Source of the DNA: Porphyra umbilicalis
Lineage: Eukaryota > Rhodophyta > Bangiophyceae > Bangiales > Bangiaceae
Length of the DNA stretch: 64,000 bases
Direction: 5' to 3'
NCBI GenBank assembly: GCA_002049455.2
Contig: KV918797.1
Coordinates: forward strand, 248,001-312,000
Within the stretch, counting starts at the first letter, position 1. Each line of letters opens with the position of its first letter. Of the stretch, positions 1 to 10,140 are shown one piece after another. Below the pieces are notes generated by a model. It was not told the origin of the DNA. It searched no databases and saw nothing but the letters and a program-made list of their open reading frames with translations. A program made the translations under genes and the position numbers.

Positions 1-2391
1 CAAAAAACTGTGTTCAAAGAGTGTCAAAGTGGTACAGAACTTGTGCTGGGAATGGCCTGGTGTGAACCAGCACTGGCTGCGGGGACTGGCTGCGGGGAGC
101 GTGCCGCCTGAGACGAGCTCCACATCCACGAACCCCCCACCCCGCATCTATGCTCCTGAGAAAGAACGTGCTCAAGGAGTTACCGTGTCTACAGGTATCG
201 TTACGACGAGCTCGACATCGGCGCTCGCTCTATCACGTCGCTATTTTTCAGCCCCTGCGAGGGCAGCAGCTCCAGACGCCACCCAGGGAACCAAAACACA
301 AAACCATTGGCGCGGCGCCCACTACATCCGCCAGCGAGGGCGTCGCACTGAGGGTAGCTGCTGTACAGCCGCCGCCGCCACCATCAATTAGGGGGACGCT
401 GTTGAATGCGATAGGGCCAGCGGCGGCTGTTGATGCCCTCGACGGCAGCTACACGTAAGACACAGCCTGCGGTCACTTGACAAGCACGTTTCTCACAGTC
501 CTGCACAGGCCGATCAAGAAAAACGGAAAGCAACGAGACAGTGGCAGAAGCGTGTTAGAGGCCAAACGAAATCCATGAAAGACATCTAGCGCAGACAGCC
601 TGGAGTGCCAGAGTAGCAGCGATCGCCCATGACACGCACAGTGAACCAAGCAAACATGCCTTCAAGAGTGATCCAGCACAGTGAGTCCGCGCCTCCCTCA
701 ACAGATACTCCTGTCGCGCAGAAACTCACAGCGTGACCATCGTGCAACGCTGAAACAGCTGAACAGACCTTGCGCAAGCACATGCAGAACATATGCCATC
801 GAAGACGTCAGTGCCGAGAGAAAACCGCGTGACTCACCGCCGCACAGTTGACTGCGTTCCCTCTCTCGTCCGCCTAAGCGACATGCGAACCCAAGGTCTG
901 ACTGTCCCTGCGGTGACCGCTCGCCATCAGATTCTCTTTGGCCACGAATGCGCCGTCATCAGATCTCGCCGAATGGCTACGAGCGCAGTACTGAAAAACG
1001 AGCTGATCCTGTCTGAAGTGAAAGTTTCTTGTATATCGGAAGCGATCCGGACAGATTTTCTTCTGTCACCTGCTCCAGCTCCCGACATAACAAGCCAGCA
1101 GCGCTCTTTACCCAACGGTTCAGGCAGCAGAGTTGACTGAAAAATAGCTGCAAAGTGTGCAGCTCCAAGTCAGGAACGTAGCCCCCACGCATGTGGCTTA
1201 CACCACCCGAAATCTGGCACTTCTGTATGAACCCTGCCCACAGGGCTAAAGAGAACGGCTGTGGAGGCAAGTCACACCGTCCGCTTCGCGCGCAAAATTC
1301 GTGTGGCCTTATACTGCGGCAGCTGACGGGAGCTGCGCAATACGGAGTGTGAAGGTTGCCCTCGCCATAAGAGGGGACGTTGCCCTCTACCGCGCGGTAT
1401 GAAATGAAACCCCCAGGCACCAGACGTCACTACCGCGGGAAATGACGAATGCGCTCCTGCACACGAAGCAGCCATCTCCGCTTCATCGAGTGCTCATCGC
1501 TTCCTGCTGCAAAAACGCATCAAACCATCGCTTCACTTCACGCATCTCGGTGCGCCCGATTCTATCGGAAGCTACAAGCATGCACGTCTACAGACAGATA
1601 CCGTTGCATCGTCTTCCTATCCATGAAACTCGCAGCTGTTCAGTGGACGCCCGGTGGCGGCAAACGTAGGCGCGAAGCACCGAGACGATGCACACGGGCG
1701 CATTGAAGTCGATCACAATCCATAGAAAATACTCGCGTGCACCAATATGTGGTACCAATCCTTGAGAATCTCGCTTCAGAAGCGCCGCAAAGCACCTCGG
1801 CACTCTTCTGTGAAATGCACTGAGCGTCAGCATGAGGCAGCGATTCCGCGATCCGCTAAAATTGACGAGAACGACTTCCTTTTCAGCTGGCGGGTTACTT
1901 TTTGTCCTCGGGACGGCCCCTGGATCTTGCCTGGTATTTTCGAGAATGACACGAAGTCACGAGGATGCACAGGATGTGGTTGTGAGCTACTGCGTGTTCT
2001 CGGCAATGAACGGCCAGCATGCAACGGCCAAGCGTGCAGCACCTTAGTTCGTGACGTCGAGCAGGTTGCCCACATCTCACGACTGCTTCATGGTCCAATA
2101 GGAGGACGCAGTGATCTGCGGCTGGATCGCTGCGCTCGTGCATCCATGTGGACAACGTCTCTGCAGCGCCACGATCTTCCCTTTGAGATGACTTGGTCAA
2201 AAATGACGCGGTCCCCATTGAGGAATATGACTACACTACTACGTACCCAGAATGACGCACCAGTCCCCGACAACCTACACCCGCAAGCAATGACAGACAA
2301 TACAACAACGCGCACGGCAACACCCTCACACTCGCTCCCCCCCGCGGATGCGTCGGTTCAGAGCTGCGTCCACTGCGGTCGGTCCCTCCGT
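1..2391. other. Stretch without a recognisable gene
   Basis: I read both strands and found only short or compositionally odd frames. A 305-codon plus-strand frame at about 1747-2664 runs antisense through the histone H3 gene and resembles no protein family I know, so I treat it as a shadow. The first 2.3 kb has mixed base composition, unlike the GC islands further on. It may hold promoters or untranslated regions, but I cannot place any. Confidence 0.5.
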
Positions 2392-2829
2392 TCACGGGCG
2401 GCTGCGCTCGCCCCGGATGCGCTGTGCCAGAAGGAGGTCCTTAGGCATGAGCAAGACGCGCCGCGCGTGCCGTGCGCACGCGTACGCATCCTGGATGACC
2501 TCCACCACGTGTCCCTTCGCCGCCTCTTGCAGAAGGACGAGACACCTCTTCGTCAAGCGGAAATCAGGACGCACCTCTTGCGCGACCTCGCGCACGAGGC
2601 GTACAAAGGGCGCCCTTGGCAGTACCGGCTTGGTGGAGGCTTGGTACTTGCGAATTTCCCGTAGCGCTCTTGTCCCGGGACGGTAGCGCGTTGTTGTCTT
2701 TATTCCACCGGAGGTCGACGCCTTCATATTGCGAACAAACTGGGTCCCGACGATGCGGAGGCCGCCGGGCCCCATCGGCTCCCCTCTCGTCGGGGGGTGG
2801 CGGACAGCCGTCTGCTTGACACGGGCCAT
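2392..2829 (-). CDS. Divergent histone H3 variant
   Basis: A 145-residue, intronless histone H3-like protein with an ATG start at 2829 and a TGA stop at 2392. The N-terminus ARVKQTA matches the canonical ARTKQTA. The fold is unmistakable: RYRPGT at residues 48-53 (alphaN), ALREIRKYQ at 55-63, PFVRLVREVAQ at 74-84 (alpha1), LLQEA at 99-103 (alpha2) and MPKDLLLAQRIRGER at 128-142 (alpha3). From RYRPGT to RIRGER it aligns with canonical H3 without a gap. The tail is 7 residues longer and very different: K4 and K36 are kept, but the K9, S10, K14 and K27 positions hold other residues. Two residues extend the C-terminus. The loop-1 insertion typical of CenH3/CENP-A is absent, so I call an H3 variant and not a centromeric H3. 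H3 pairs with H4 in the nucleosome core; replacement versus specialised use cannot be told from sequence. No canonical histone 3' stem-loop follows the stop. Confidence 0.93.
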   Translation of the reverse strand: MARVKQTAVRHPPTRGEPMGPGGLRIVGTQFVRNMKASTSGGIKTTTRYRPGTRALREIRKYQASTKPVLPRAPFVRLVREVAQEVRPDFRLTKRCLVLLQEAAKGHVVEVIQDAYACARHARRVLLMPKDLLLAQRIRGERSRP

Positions 2830-3858
2830 CGCACGGGAACGAGTTGAAGCGAGTTGGAGAATGTGTAATAAGGGGGAAAGATAGTGGTGAGACGCCGCAG
2901 CTCAATGGCCAGGCCGGGTGGGTTGGGGTCAAGAGGGGGACAGGGGGGGGACAGTCGGTCGGCGCTCAAAGGTGGTCGGGGCGGCGGGGGGGGGGGGGAG
3001 TTGCTAGGCAAAGAGAGGCAGTCGGCGACGGTGGTGGGCGCCGTCAGAGGATAACGTAGTGATACGGGCGCGGCCGACGGCGGCCGCGCACGTGTGCGAT
3101 GGAGAATAGGTTGACGGTCGTGCGTCGTCGACGCGGAGACTCCGTGCCTGAGATGGGCGCGGTAGGTGGGGAATGTGGGCACTTTCGTGATTGCGACGTT
3201 TGCGGGTGCATTGTAGAGCCACCGTCGCGGGGGAGGTGGCGGGAGTAAGACACAAAAAGGGAAGGCACGCCGGGGCTGCAAGGAGGGGGTCGCAAGAGGT
3301 CCAGGAATCGACGGTCGGATGAGCATCTGTTTGGGTGCTTTGACAGGGGCACGGAGGGCGCTGCAGAGCGGCACCAAAGGGGGGAGCCATCTCGCTTGGA
3401 TGCGCTTGGGTTTGCCATTGGCGCAGTGACCCCATCGGTCTAGACCAGGCGCCCCTGGGGGCTGAGGGGAGATCTGTGGGGGCACGTGGTCACCACGGCT
3501 GTGTGCCTCGGAGGAAGTGTGTCTCGAGTGCATAACCGGCACAGTGCGCGTAAAATACGGGATCGTAGACGACGCATTCATGAAAAACAGAAACGCTCCT
3601 TCGCTTATGGGCGTCCGTGCCATGGCCTTGGCGGTGTCCCCCCGCAGTCGAAGCGGAGGCGAAAGCATCCCCGCGTCGACCACGTGCTATCTTTTAAACT
3701 TACTTAGGCGTGAAGACGGAACGTTCCTGGCCACCCACGCGCGCACGTGGGCGGCGCTGTCCGTCTCGTTTGCGCACACCGCCCGATTGGTCTCTATCAT
3801 GGGAGGTGGCAGCGCGTTCTCGTACGCGCTTCACCCTTCGCAAGAGTCGTAAACTGGC
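2830..3858. other. Upstream flank of the H3 gene, no gene seen
   Basis: The stretch contains G-runs (about 2940-3000) and many CG dinucleotides. The frames across it are proline-rich or low-complexity in every phase and resemble no family. It lies just upstream of the minus-strand H3 start and probably holds that gene's promoter. I see no clear TATA box or histone-type element. Confidence 0.4.
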
Positions 3859-5145
3859 TCACAACCCACCTCCCCCTTCCGACAACCCACGCCCACTTGC
3901 CGTCAACCCACCCCCGCTCACCGACATCCCGTCCCCACCCTCCACCCGTGAGCGCTTGCGCGTGTGGCCCGGGCCCCGCAGTGGCACTGACGGCGACGGG
4001 AAAGCCTCAATTCCAGCTTGGATGTGACGGCGGATGCGCCGATCCCCCAGCCGCTTGTCCGCAGCTTGCGCCACAACGAGTGCCGCCTCCCCGGTGGCAA
4101 GCAACTTGCGCGCTCGCGCCTCCACCGCCCTGGCAGTGAAGCGGCGCGTGACTGCCGCTGCCATCGCTTGCGCAATGGCTGCCAACTCGCCCCATCTCAC
4201 AGCGGCAATCGCTGTGCGGAGCGCCACGTCGGTGGTCGTATCCCACATGTAGGAGGATGTCATGCTCTGGCGGCCAGTGGGAAGCTTCGGGGCACACGAT
4301 GCAGGAAAGGTGCGTGCGCCATCGGCGCGTGCGGGCGGTTGCATCGGGGGCGCCGCGGCACCAGCTTGGCGAATCCGAGACGTCTGCCGCGACGTTTGCC
4401 GCGTCGCACGGCTAGCCGGTCCCGCGAGCGGCTGGCACCTGCGGTAACCGGCGTCATTTTCAGACGCGCTTTCGTTGCCGCTGCCGCCATCGCGGCCATC
4501 GCTGCTGCCTCCATCACCGCCGCTGCAATCACCGTGGCGACGAAAAGCGGCCAATGGTGACGCGTGGCCCACTGCGTCATCGACACCGGCAGCTGCCGGC
4601 CGGTGTGGCTGCACTCGCCCATGCGTGTCATCATCGGCGCTACCGTCATCCGCGCCGCGGCCAGCACCACCGCAAACCCATCCGCGGCTGGGTCGGCCAC
4701 TAGCAGCGTCGGCAGCGGCGGCGCCGGCACCAGTAGCCGCAGCTGCAGCGATGGCGGCGGCCGCCTTCGCAACAAAGGAAGCAGCAATCCCAGGGCGAAA
4801 CAAATTCGCTCGGGCCACGGCGGCGCGCGCGTGTGGCCCCGGCCATGCCGGCGGTGGCAACGGGGGCTGCGGAGAACGGGTGCCGCGCCGCATCTCTGTA
4901 GGCCGCCACAGGGGGATGATTGGGTGGCCAGGGTCAGAAGAGAGCGACGACCCAATAACCCATCCCGGCGGCGGGACGGCGCGGGGGGGGGGGGGGTGGG
5001 CGTCAGCGCGGGGCTGCGCCGATGGCTGCATGACGACTTGTCGTGCCCTGCGCGGCGCCACGATTGAGCTAACTGGGGCGGTCGCCGCGAACGGGCTTGG
5101 CCCAAGTGAATGAAGAAGACGTCGGTGAGTTGCCAAGAAAGACAT
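3859..5145 (-). CDS. Hypothetical protein with possible Myb/SANT-like segment
   Basis: A 428-codon frame with an ATG at 5145. The first 60 percent is low-complexity, rich in Ala, Pro, Gly and Ser. The segment at about residues 305-355 looks different: it starts YMWDTTTDVALRTAIAAV, followed by RWGELAAIAQAMA and RRFTARAVEARARKLL. Spaced aromatic residues (W, W, F), an acidic first helix and a basic third helix are the usual pattern of a Myb/SANT DNA-binding repeat, so I infer a Myb-like protein. The remaining C-terminus is basic, then Gly-rich. In this GC-rich block several other frames are open by chance, so whether the frame is real depends mostly on the Myb-like segment. No partner gene or regulatory site can be named. 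Confidence 0.45.
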   Translation of the reverse strand: MSFLATHRRLLHSLGPSPFAATAPVSSIVAPRRARQVVMQPSAQPRADAHPPPPRAVPPPGWVIGSSLSSDPGHPIIPLWRPTEMRRGTRSPQPPLPPPAWPGPHARAAVARANLFRPGIAASFVAKAAAAIAAAAATGAGAAAADAASGRPSRGWVCGGAGRGADDGSADDDTHGRVQPHRPAAAGVDDAVGHASPLAAFRRHGDCSGGDGGSSDGRDGGSGNESASENDAGYRRCQPLAGPASRATRQTSRQTSRIRQAGAAAPPMQPPARADGARTFPASCAPKLPTGRQSMTSSYMWDTTTDVALRTAIAAVRWGELAAIAQAMAAAVTRRFTARAVEARARKLLATGEAALVVAQAADKRLGDRRIRRHIQAGIEAFPSPSVPLRGPGHTRKRSRVEGGDGMSVSGGGLTASGRGLSEGGGGL

Positions 5146-5709
5146 GCGGGGAGCCTCTCGAGCTGTTGCACCGCACGCCTGCGCCCGGCCGCCACAGCTT
5201 CAGTTCAATCATTTCTTTGAATGCGCACGCGTCCGCACCGTTGTTCGGCCGAGCTGTGAGTAATTTGAACACTCTCACGACGGATGGCCATGGTTCGCCT
5301 GCTTCATTTGAGCCGGTTTGTCGCATGAAGGCAGTCTCGCACTTTCCGGGTGTCGGCAGGGACCGCAGGCGACGCAGCACCCACCCCCGCCGCTGCGCAC
5401 GCGTGGCGCGCGGCCAACCCCCCCCCCCACCGCCGCCCCCTCCGCGCCACCCCGCCGCCGCCCCCGCTCCACCTACCAAAAAACGCACGATGGCGGCCTT
5501 GCCCCCGGCCTCACGGGGACGGCGACGGCGGCGACGGAGCGCCCCGCCACACACGCAGCCGCGCCATGGACGATGGCCGCCGCGGCGGCGGCGGCACCAG
5601 CGCCGACGTTTCCCCCGCCACGGTGCGGGCGCCCGAGGCCGATGAAGCCGAGGCGGCGGCGCCACCGCTGGCACCGCCCGAACCGCCTGCGGCACCCGGC
5701 GCCCGCCCC

Positions 5710-6333
5710 TCAGCGGCCGCCGACGGTGCCGGCGACGGGTTCCCCGACGGCGACGTGGTGCCCGACGGCGAACCCGGCACGGGCGCCGAGGCGGGCGAGG
5801 CGGCGCCTCCCCCCCCCCCCCCCCCCCGCGGCGGCGGCGGCCGCCGCCCGCGCCGCCGCGGCCTCGGCCGGGTCTGCCCCCGACGCTTCTGCCGCAGCGG
5901 CAGCGGCCGCGGCCAGCCGCGCCCGCCGCCGCTGGTTGCTACACCGCCGCGCCGAGTCGCGGTTGCGGAGGACGCGGGCGACGAGGACAGCATTGTGGAA
6001 GAACTCGTCGAGGTTGCGCATGCGCCGATGGCGCCAGCGGCGGGTGCCGCCGCCAGCGGCGACGGCCGTTGCCGCGCCGCCGGGGAAGGGGGGGGTCTCC
6101 CCCGTGGCGCTGGCGGCGGCAACGGGCACGGCGCCGCCGCCGCCGCCGCCGAGGGGGGGAGGCGCCTCCGCCAGGGGGCGCGCCGTCGGCACCGCCGTCG
6201 CCATCGCTGCTGCTGTCGCCGACGATCGTTGGCCGGCTTTGGGGGCCACCCCCACCGTGGCGCCGGCCGCGGTGGCACCCGCGGCGCCGAGGCGTCGCCG
6301 CGGCGGTGGCGTCGCTGCCGCCGCCGACGCCAT
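5710..6333 (-). CDS. Possible bZIP-like protein (weak)
   Basis: A 207-codon frame starting at an ATG at 6333, inside a block where long frames are open on both strands. The reason to single it out is residues 118-140, which contain RVLRNRDSARRC followed by more Arg. This resembles the NRxSAxxC core of a bZIP basic region. Against it, the arginine normally following that Cys/Ser is a serine here, and the next part is poly-Ala with no leucine heptad visible. Arginine-rich chance frames are common in such DNA. The plus-strand frame opposite (ATG near 5566, to 6369) encodes an acidic Asp/Glu patch at the same place and is an alternative. Treat as tentative. Confidence 0.22.
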   Translation of the reverse strand: MASAAAATPPPRRRLGAAGATAAGATVGVAPKAGQRSSATAAAMATAVPTARPLAEAPPPLGGGGGGAVPVAAASATGETPPFPGGAATAVAAGGGTRRWRHRRMRNLDEFFHNAVLVARVLRNRDSARRCSNQRRRARLAAAAAAAAEASGADPAEAAAARAAAAAAAGGGGGGRRRLARLGARAGFAVGHHVAVGEPVAGTVGGR

Positions 6334-6440
6334 CGACGCGCACGACGAGTGCGCCGACGTCGGCACTGACGAGTAGGCGGGCGTGCCCGGCGGGCACCCC
6401 CCAAACGCCGGATGCACGCACTCGCCCACAGCAACGCCAC

Positions 6441-6474
<34 letters not shown>

Positions 6475-6952
6475 GTGCCACCCGGGCACGTCCAATGAAG
6501 ATGGTTCTCAATTTGAGGGGATGGACACATCCCCGACAAAGACGCGACCGCGGTCGCCTCGTGCCGGTTTTCAGATCGTGGCGCAACGGCGACCTTTCAT
6601 GGCCTGGCTCGATGGAGAGACGCAGACAGTCATTCCTGCATCTCTCTGGGACACAAAGCACAAGTTTTATGAGCGCAGATGCTGTGTTAAACAAGATGCA
6701 AGAGTCTTTCTCAAGAACGAAAACGGAGAAAAGTAGCAGATGGAGCACTTGGCGACGCGACGTTGTCGGCAAAGGCAGCTCGCCAGTAGCTTGGGGTGTG
6801 GGATCGGGCCGTGCGACTGCAGCAGTCATCGTGCCTATCATCACCGTCATTGGTAAACGCAACGGCATCACGCAACAGCCGCAGCGACCTGTACTGGCCC
6901 GAAATATCGAAAGCCAGCAGCAGCCACCGCGTCAGAGCGTCTCGACCAATGG

Positions 6953-7008
6953 CTCCAACCGTCCAAACAGCCAAACGTGGCACCGTTTGGCCGTTTGGAC
7001 GGTTGGAG
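6953..7008. repeat. Near-perfect 25-bp-arm hairpin
   Basis: Arms 6953-6977 and 6984-7008 are inverted copies with a single mismatch and a 6-base loop (TGGCAC). The core motif is CCGTCCAAAC against GTTTGGACGG. The hairpin forms the left end of the surrounding fold-back element. Confidence 0.8.
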
Positions 7009-7157
7009 CACTGGTGGCTGGGATCCGCTCCAAAACTAGGGTGTGACGGGGCTGTGACGGCCCATAAATAGACCGGTTCACATTTTCTAATCCGTTAATG
7101 CATCTCGTGGTGGCCTCGCGGGATCGCCCTACTTTTGGAGCTTGAACGGCAGCGCCA

Positions 7158-7179
7158 CTCCAAACAGGCCTGTTTGGAG
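7158..7179. repeat. Perfect 22-bp palindrome
   Basis: The 22 bases are their own reverse complement, centred on AGGCCT, with half-site CTCCAAACAGG. It lies inside the fold-back element and could be a cruciform-prone site or a binding site for a dimeric protein. Confidence 0.85.
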
Positions 7180-8400
7180 ACGCCCCGAGTCGTTGGGCCA
7201 ACCCCTGGTTCCCTGTTCGAACCACGAAAGCCAATGGAAAGCGTGACCCGTGGCTTGCAGACAGTTGCGAGACGATCTGGCAGTCATGGAGATTTTCTGT
7301 CGTGCATCTGTGGGAATACTGGCGTGCCACAAAAGAGGCCCACCGCCAGAGACGTCGAGACGAGCCCAAGCTTGAGACGTGATCTGCTTAGTTTTAGCTC
7401 TGCGTTTGGAGAGCCAGTGACAGCACCACACGTTGTGCACACGTGGCCGTTGGGTTGGACGGTTGGCTCCATTGGTGGAGATGCTCTCACGTGCGCTGGC
7501 GACAGCTGCGGCCGCCGCAGCCCGTGCCTCTTGAAGGCACGATACGCCAGCAACTGGCTCTGTAGGAGTCAACTCGCCACCCCCATCGCACGCGACTGCA
7601 CAGCCACGGCCAGGTGCAGCAGCGGCAGCTCCTGTGCCGCCATCGCCAAAATCTGCATTGCCAGCCGCAACTCCGGTAGCACCACTGACCATTCCAATAC
7701 GGCCACCGGTTCCAGCGGCCGTGCGCGCACCCGCGATGGGAGTCGTTGATGCCGCGGCAGCACCCGCCATCGTCATGGCCGCCATGGCGTCGTGCCCGCC
7801 GCGCGCCGTATAGGAGCCGCCATCCATGCCATCGTCTCCGTCGCGTGCCAAACCGGCGGCGTCGTCTGCCGCGGCGCCGGTACCAACGATTCCACAGGCA
7901 CGACGACCAGGACTCGGGCCACCATGTCCATCGTCGTTTCCTCCGAGCTCGCGCCCGGTTGAGTGACCCGCAAGGCCGCCGGCTGCACCATCGTTGGAAG
8001 CACGAGCATGCTAAGCGCGCCAAAAAGCTCCACCAGCACCTCGGGCGACTCCACCAACACCGCCCTGGGCGCCACGCCCACCTCCGTCGGCCTGGCCGTC
8101 GTCGGCGCCCTTGCCGGACACCTTGGCCGCCGCGACAGGAGCAGCAGCGGTCGCGTTCCGAGCGTCGCCAGTTGGCCCCGTGCCGCCACCGCCATGATCT
8201 TGTGTCTCATGCTCGCCACCCACAGCATCTTGCGCCGCAGCATCAACGACAACGTCCCCGGTGCTGGACCCACCAGCGTCGGCCGCGCCCACACCCGCGT
8301 GGTGTGCCGCTGTCGCCACGGCCACAAACTTCGTGCTGCGCTCAGCGGCCCGAAGCACGGCCGCCTTGCCCCGGCCGTCCGGAGGACGCAACTTTTTACG

Positions 8401-9216
8401 TCACGCATACGCCACGGCACGGCGACGACCGTTGTCGACAGCGAGGTCCTCCAGCTTGACGAGAGCGGCAGGCTCGGGCTCTTTCGTCAAGTTGAAGGGC
8501 ACGACAGCGTCCGCGGCGGTCCACGACAGACCGTGTGATGCGGCAGTCTTGTTTGCCGCAGACAGCCCAGGTAGGCCTTTCTTGGCCGCCGCCGACGCAA
8601 GCGACTCGTGCGCGAGAGGACCACAGGGGAAAAGAAAACCACCGTCAACAGCTTCTGGTGCTGTCGAACATGCAAGTTGAGTTCCTTGAGGGAGGTCACG
8701 GCCGCCACCGACAAGCCGACAAAACGCAAAGGACGCCGTGACACCGCGTTTGACGCCAGTGCCGTTGCAGCCCATGGTTGTACCTTGAGGTACCCAAGGG
8801 GCAGTCGGCGAGCTCTGAGGGAGCGGTGGAGAACTAACCCCACGGCTGGCACCGAAATAGCGACGGCCACGACGGAGCGCAACGGCAGACGACTTCTGCA
8901 CACCGACGTTGAGCGGCTCAGCTGACTGCCCGGCACGGCTGGTCGCCGCGTCTGCGGCTGCTGCGCGGCCGGCAAATGAGCTCCCATGCACCTTGGAGAG
9001 ACGACTGGGTGACGAAGAGGAAGACGTGCTCAGGTCCCTGTCGCGCTTACCCGACCGCTGCACCGCGGCGCCAGTTGACGCACAGACCTCCCGAGTCGCG
9101 ACGAGGCGACTACTGCGCCGCATGCCGCACGCATTGCAGAGGGTGCGGGGGCCCTCAGGCCCCGACCGCCACATAGGTGTTGACGTAGCGCCGCACGACA
9201 GGCATAGAGGAGCCAT
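8401..9216 (-). CDS. GATA-type zinc finger transcription factor
   Basis: A 271-residue protein starting with the ATG at 9216; upstream codons in the frame lack an ATG. The finger is at the extreme N-terminus: C5, C8, C27 and C30 in a CX2CX18CX2C arrangement with the hallmark ending LCNACGMR and the TPMWR core. The 18-residue loop is the spacing usual in plant and algal GATA factors. GATA fingers bind WGATAR-type sites in DNA, so the protein should act in the nucleus. Behind the finger lie a basic patch (GKRDRD), a Ser run and a long low-complexity tail with no second domain. The frame ends at a TGA (8401-8403) but then stays open in the same phase for about 125 more codons, to a TAG at 8011, and beyond that again; see findings. 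No intron is needed for the part annotated. Confidence 0.85.
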   Translation of the reverse strand: MAPLCLSCGATSTPMWRSGPEGPRTLCNACGMRRSSRLVATREVCASTGAAVQRSGKRDRDLSTSSSSSPSRLSKVHGSSFAGRAAAADAATSRAGQSAEPLNVGVQKSSAVALRRGRRYFGASRGVSSPPLPQSSPTAPWVPQGTTMGCNGTGVKRGVTASFAFCRLVGGGRDLPQGTQLACSTAPEAVDGGFLFPCGPLAHESLASAAAKKGLPGLSAANKTAASHGLSWTAADAVVPFNLTKEPEPAALVKLEDLAVDNGRRRAVAYA

Positions 9217-10140
9217 ACTGAGACTGCCTGCTTCCACCGGCGGCGTGGCCGACGTCGAGTGACATGCGCAGCACGGGACAGGTCCAGCACGGAGGCCACG
9301 ACACAAGAGAGCGACGCGCGAGGAGTGAGCGCGACGAGACGACGTGTAATAAAAGGGTCAATGCGGCACAAGGACCCGGGCACGGCGGGAGGTGGGGGGG
9401 GCGGCCGGCCAGGTGTGTGAGCAAGAGACAACGTCGGACGACGCCGCTCGCACGGCGCATCGGCGATGGACCGGGCGGGGTGACGCCGTGGGGCACAGCA
9501 CGTCGTCTTGAAGCGCCAGAAGGGACACACAAGTGTTGAGCCTGCGGCTGCACACATAAACGTGGTCACGGGCCCGAAGGAAGACGGTGTCCGCGCTACC
9601 ATGGGGTGCCAGTTGGTGATTGCATGCGGAATGCATCCCGGATGTGGGGTGTGGTCCGAAACCGGCGGCGAGAAAGTGCGGCCTCCCCAAAACCGTCAAA
9701 CCCAATCTCACAGGGGGGTGAGCGGGAGAGCAACGTACCATGTGGGTCTCGCACAAAACCGAGTGCATCCGCCGCGGAGCGCCGGCGCTCGTTTCCGTGA
9801 GGCACCCGTCCTCACGAGGAGGCCCGGGGAGCTCTTTGGGCCCTCGTTGACGCCCCCACGTCATCGCGACACGTCGAGGCCGACCGCAAGTCGAATGACT
9901 GGAGAAGCGCACCCGGGAAAACATCGGTCACTTCTGCGTCAACAGTTTTGCAAATTAATTCTTGCGACCGATCTCGCCTGAAGAATGGATAGTGAGATGG
10001 GTGGGCAGTCATTTTCTCGGCCAATCAGAAGGACTGGTGGGGATATGCCCTGTGTTCACAACATGGGACCGTGCAGTTGGTCCAAGTGATCGGACGCTTT
10101 TCAAAAGAACAGCGTCCGGATCCCATCGACTGCCAGGTTG
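9217..10140. other. Flank upstream of the GATA gene, no gene seen
   Basis: Frames up to 190 codons occur on both strands, but none contains a recognisable domain, and the longest depend on non-ATG starts. It probably carries the promoter and 5' untranslated region of the GATA gene near 9217-9350. Confidence 0.4.

Larger units (their letters stand above)
6935..7486. mobile_element. Fold-back DNA element (MITE-like), about 550 bp
   Basis: Two 32-base arms at 6935-6966 and 7455-7486 are inverted copies with about 3 mismatches; both contain ACCAATGG(C/A) followed by CCAACCGTCCAA. The left arm also belongs to a tight hairpin at 6953-7008. The interior holds no protein I recognise. A short non-coding element with inverted ends is the MITE pattern. 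I could not find a convincing target-site duplication, so the superfamily is open. Confidence 0.5.

Noticed and set aside
2340-2391. Histone 3' stem-loop behind the H3 gene
   Set aside because: The short CAGCTCTG match lacks the rest of the conserved stem-loop.
1747-2664. 305-codon plus-strand frame
   Set aside because: It runs antisense through the H3 gene and has no protein-family resemblance.
2392-2829. CenH3/CENP-A identity for the H3 gene
   Set aside because: Loop 1 has the canonical length and the core aligns without gaps, so a general H3 variant is the safer call.
2724-3683. 319-codon minus-strand Pro-rich frame
   Set aside because: It overlaps the H3 start in another phase and is low-complexity; it is probably promoter DNA.
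5318-6376. Long plus-strand Ala/Pro/Arg-rich frames
   Set aside because: In this CGG/CCG-dense block almost every phase is open; no domain supports them.
8382-8420. Tiny (19-nt) GT-AG intron that would remove the TGA in the GATA gene
   Set aside because: Removing it would shift the frame away from the open phase, and nothing else in the window suggests such short introns.
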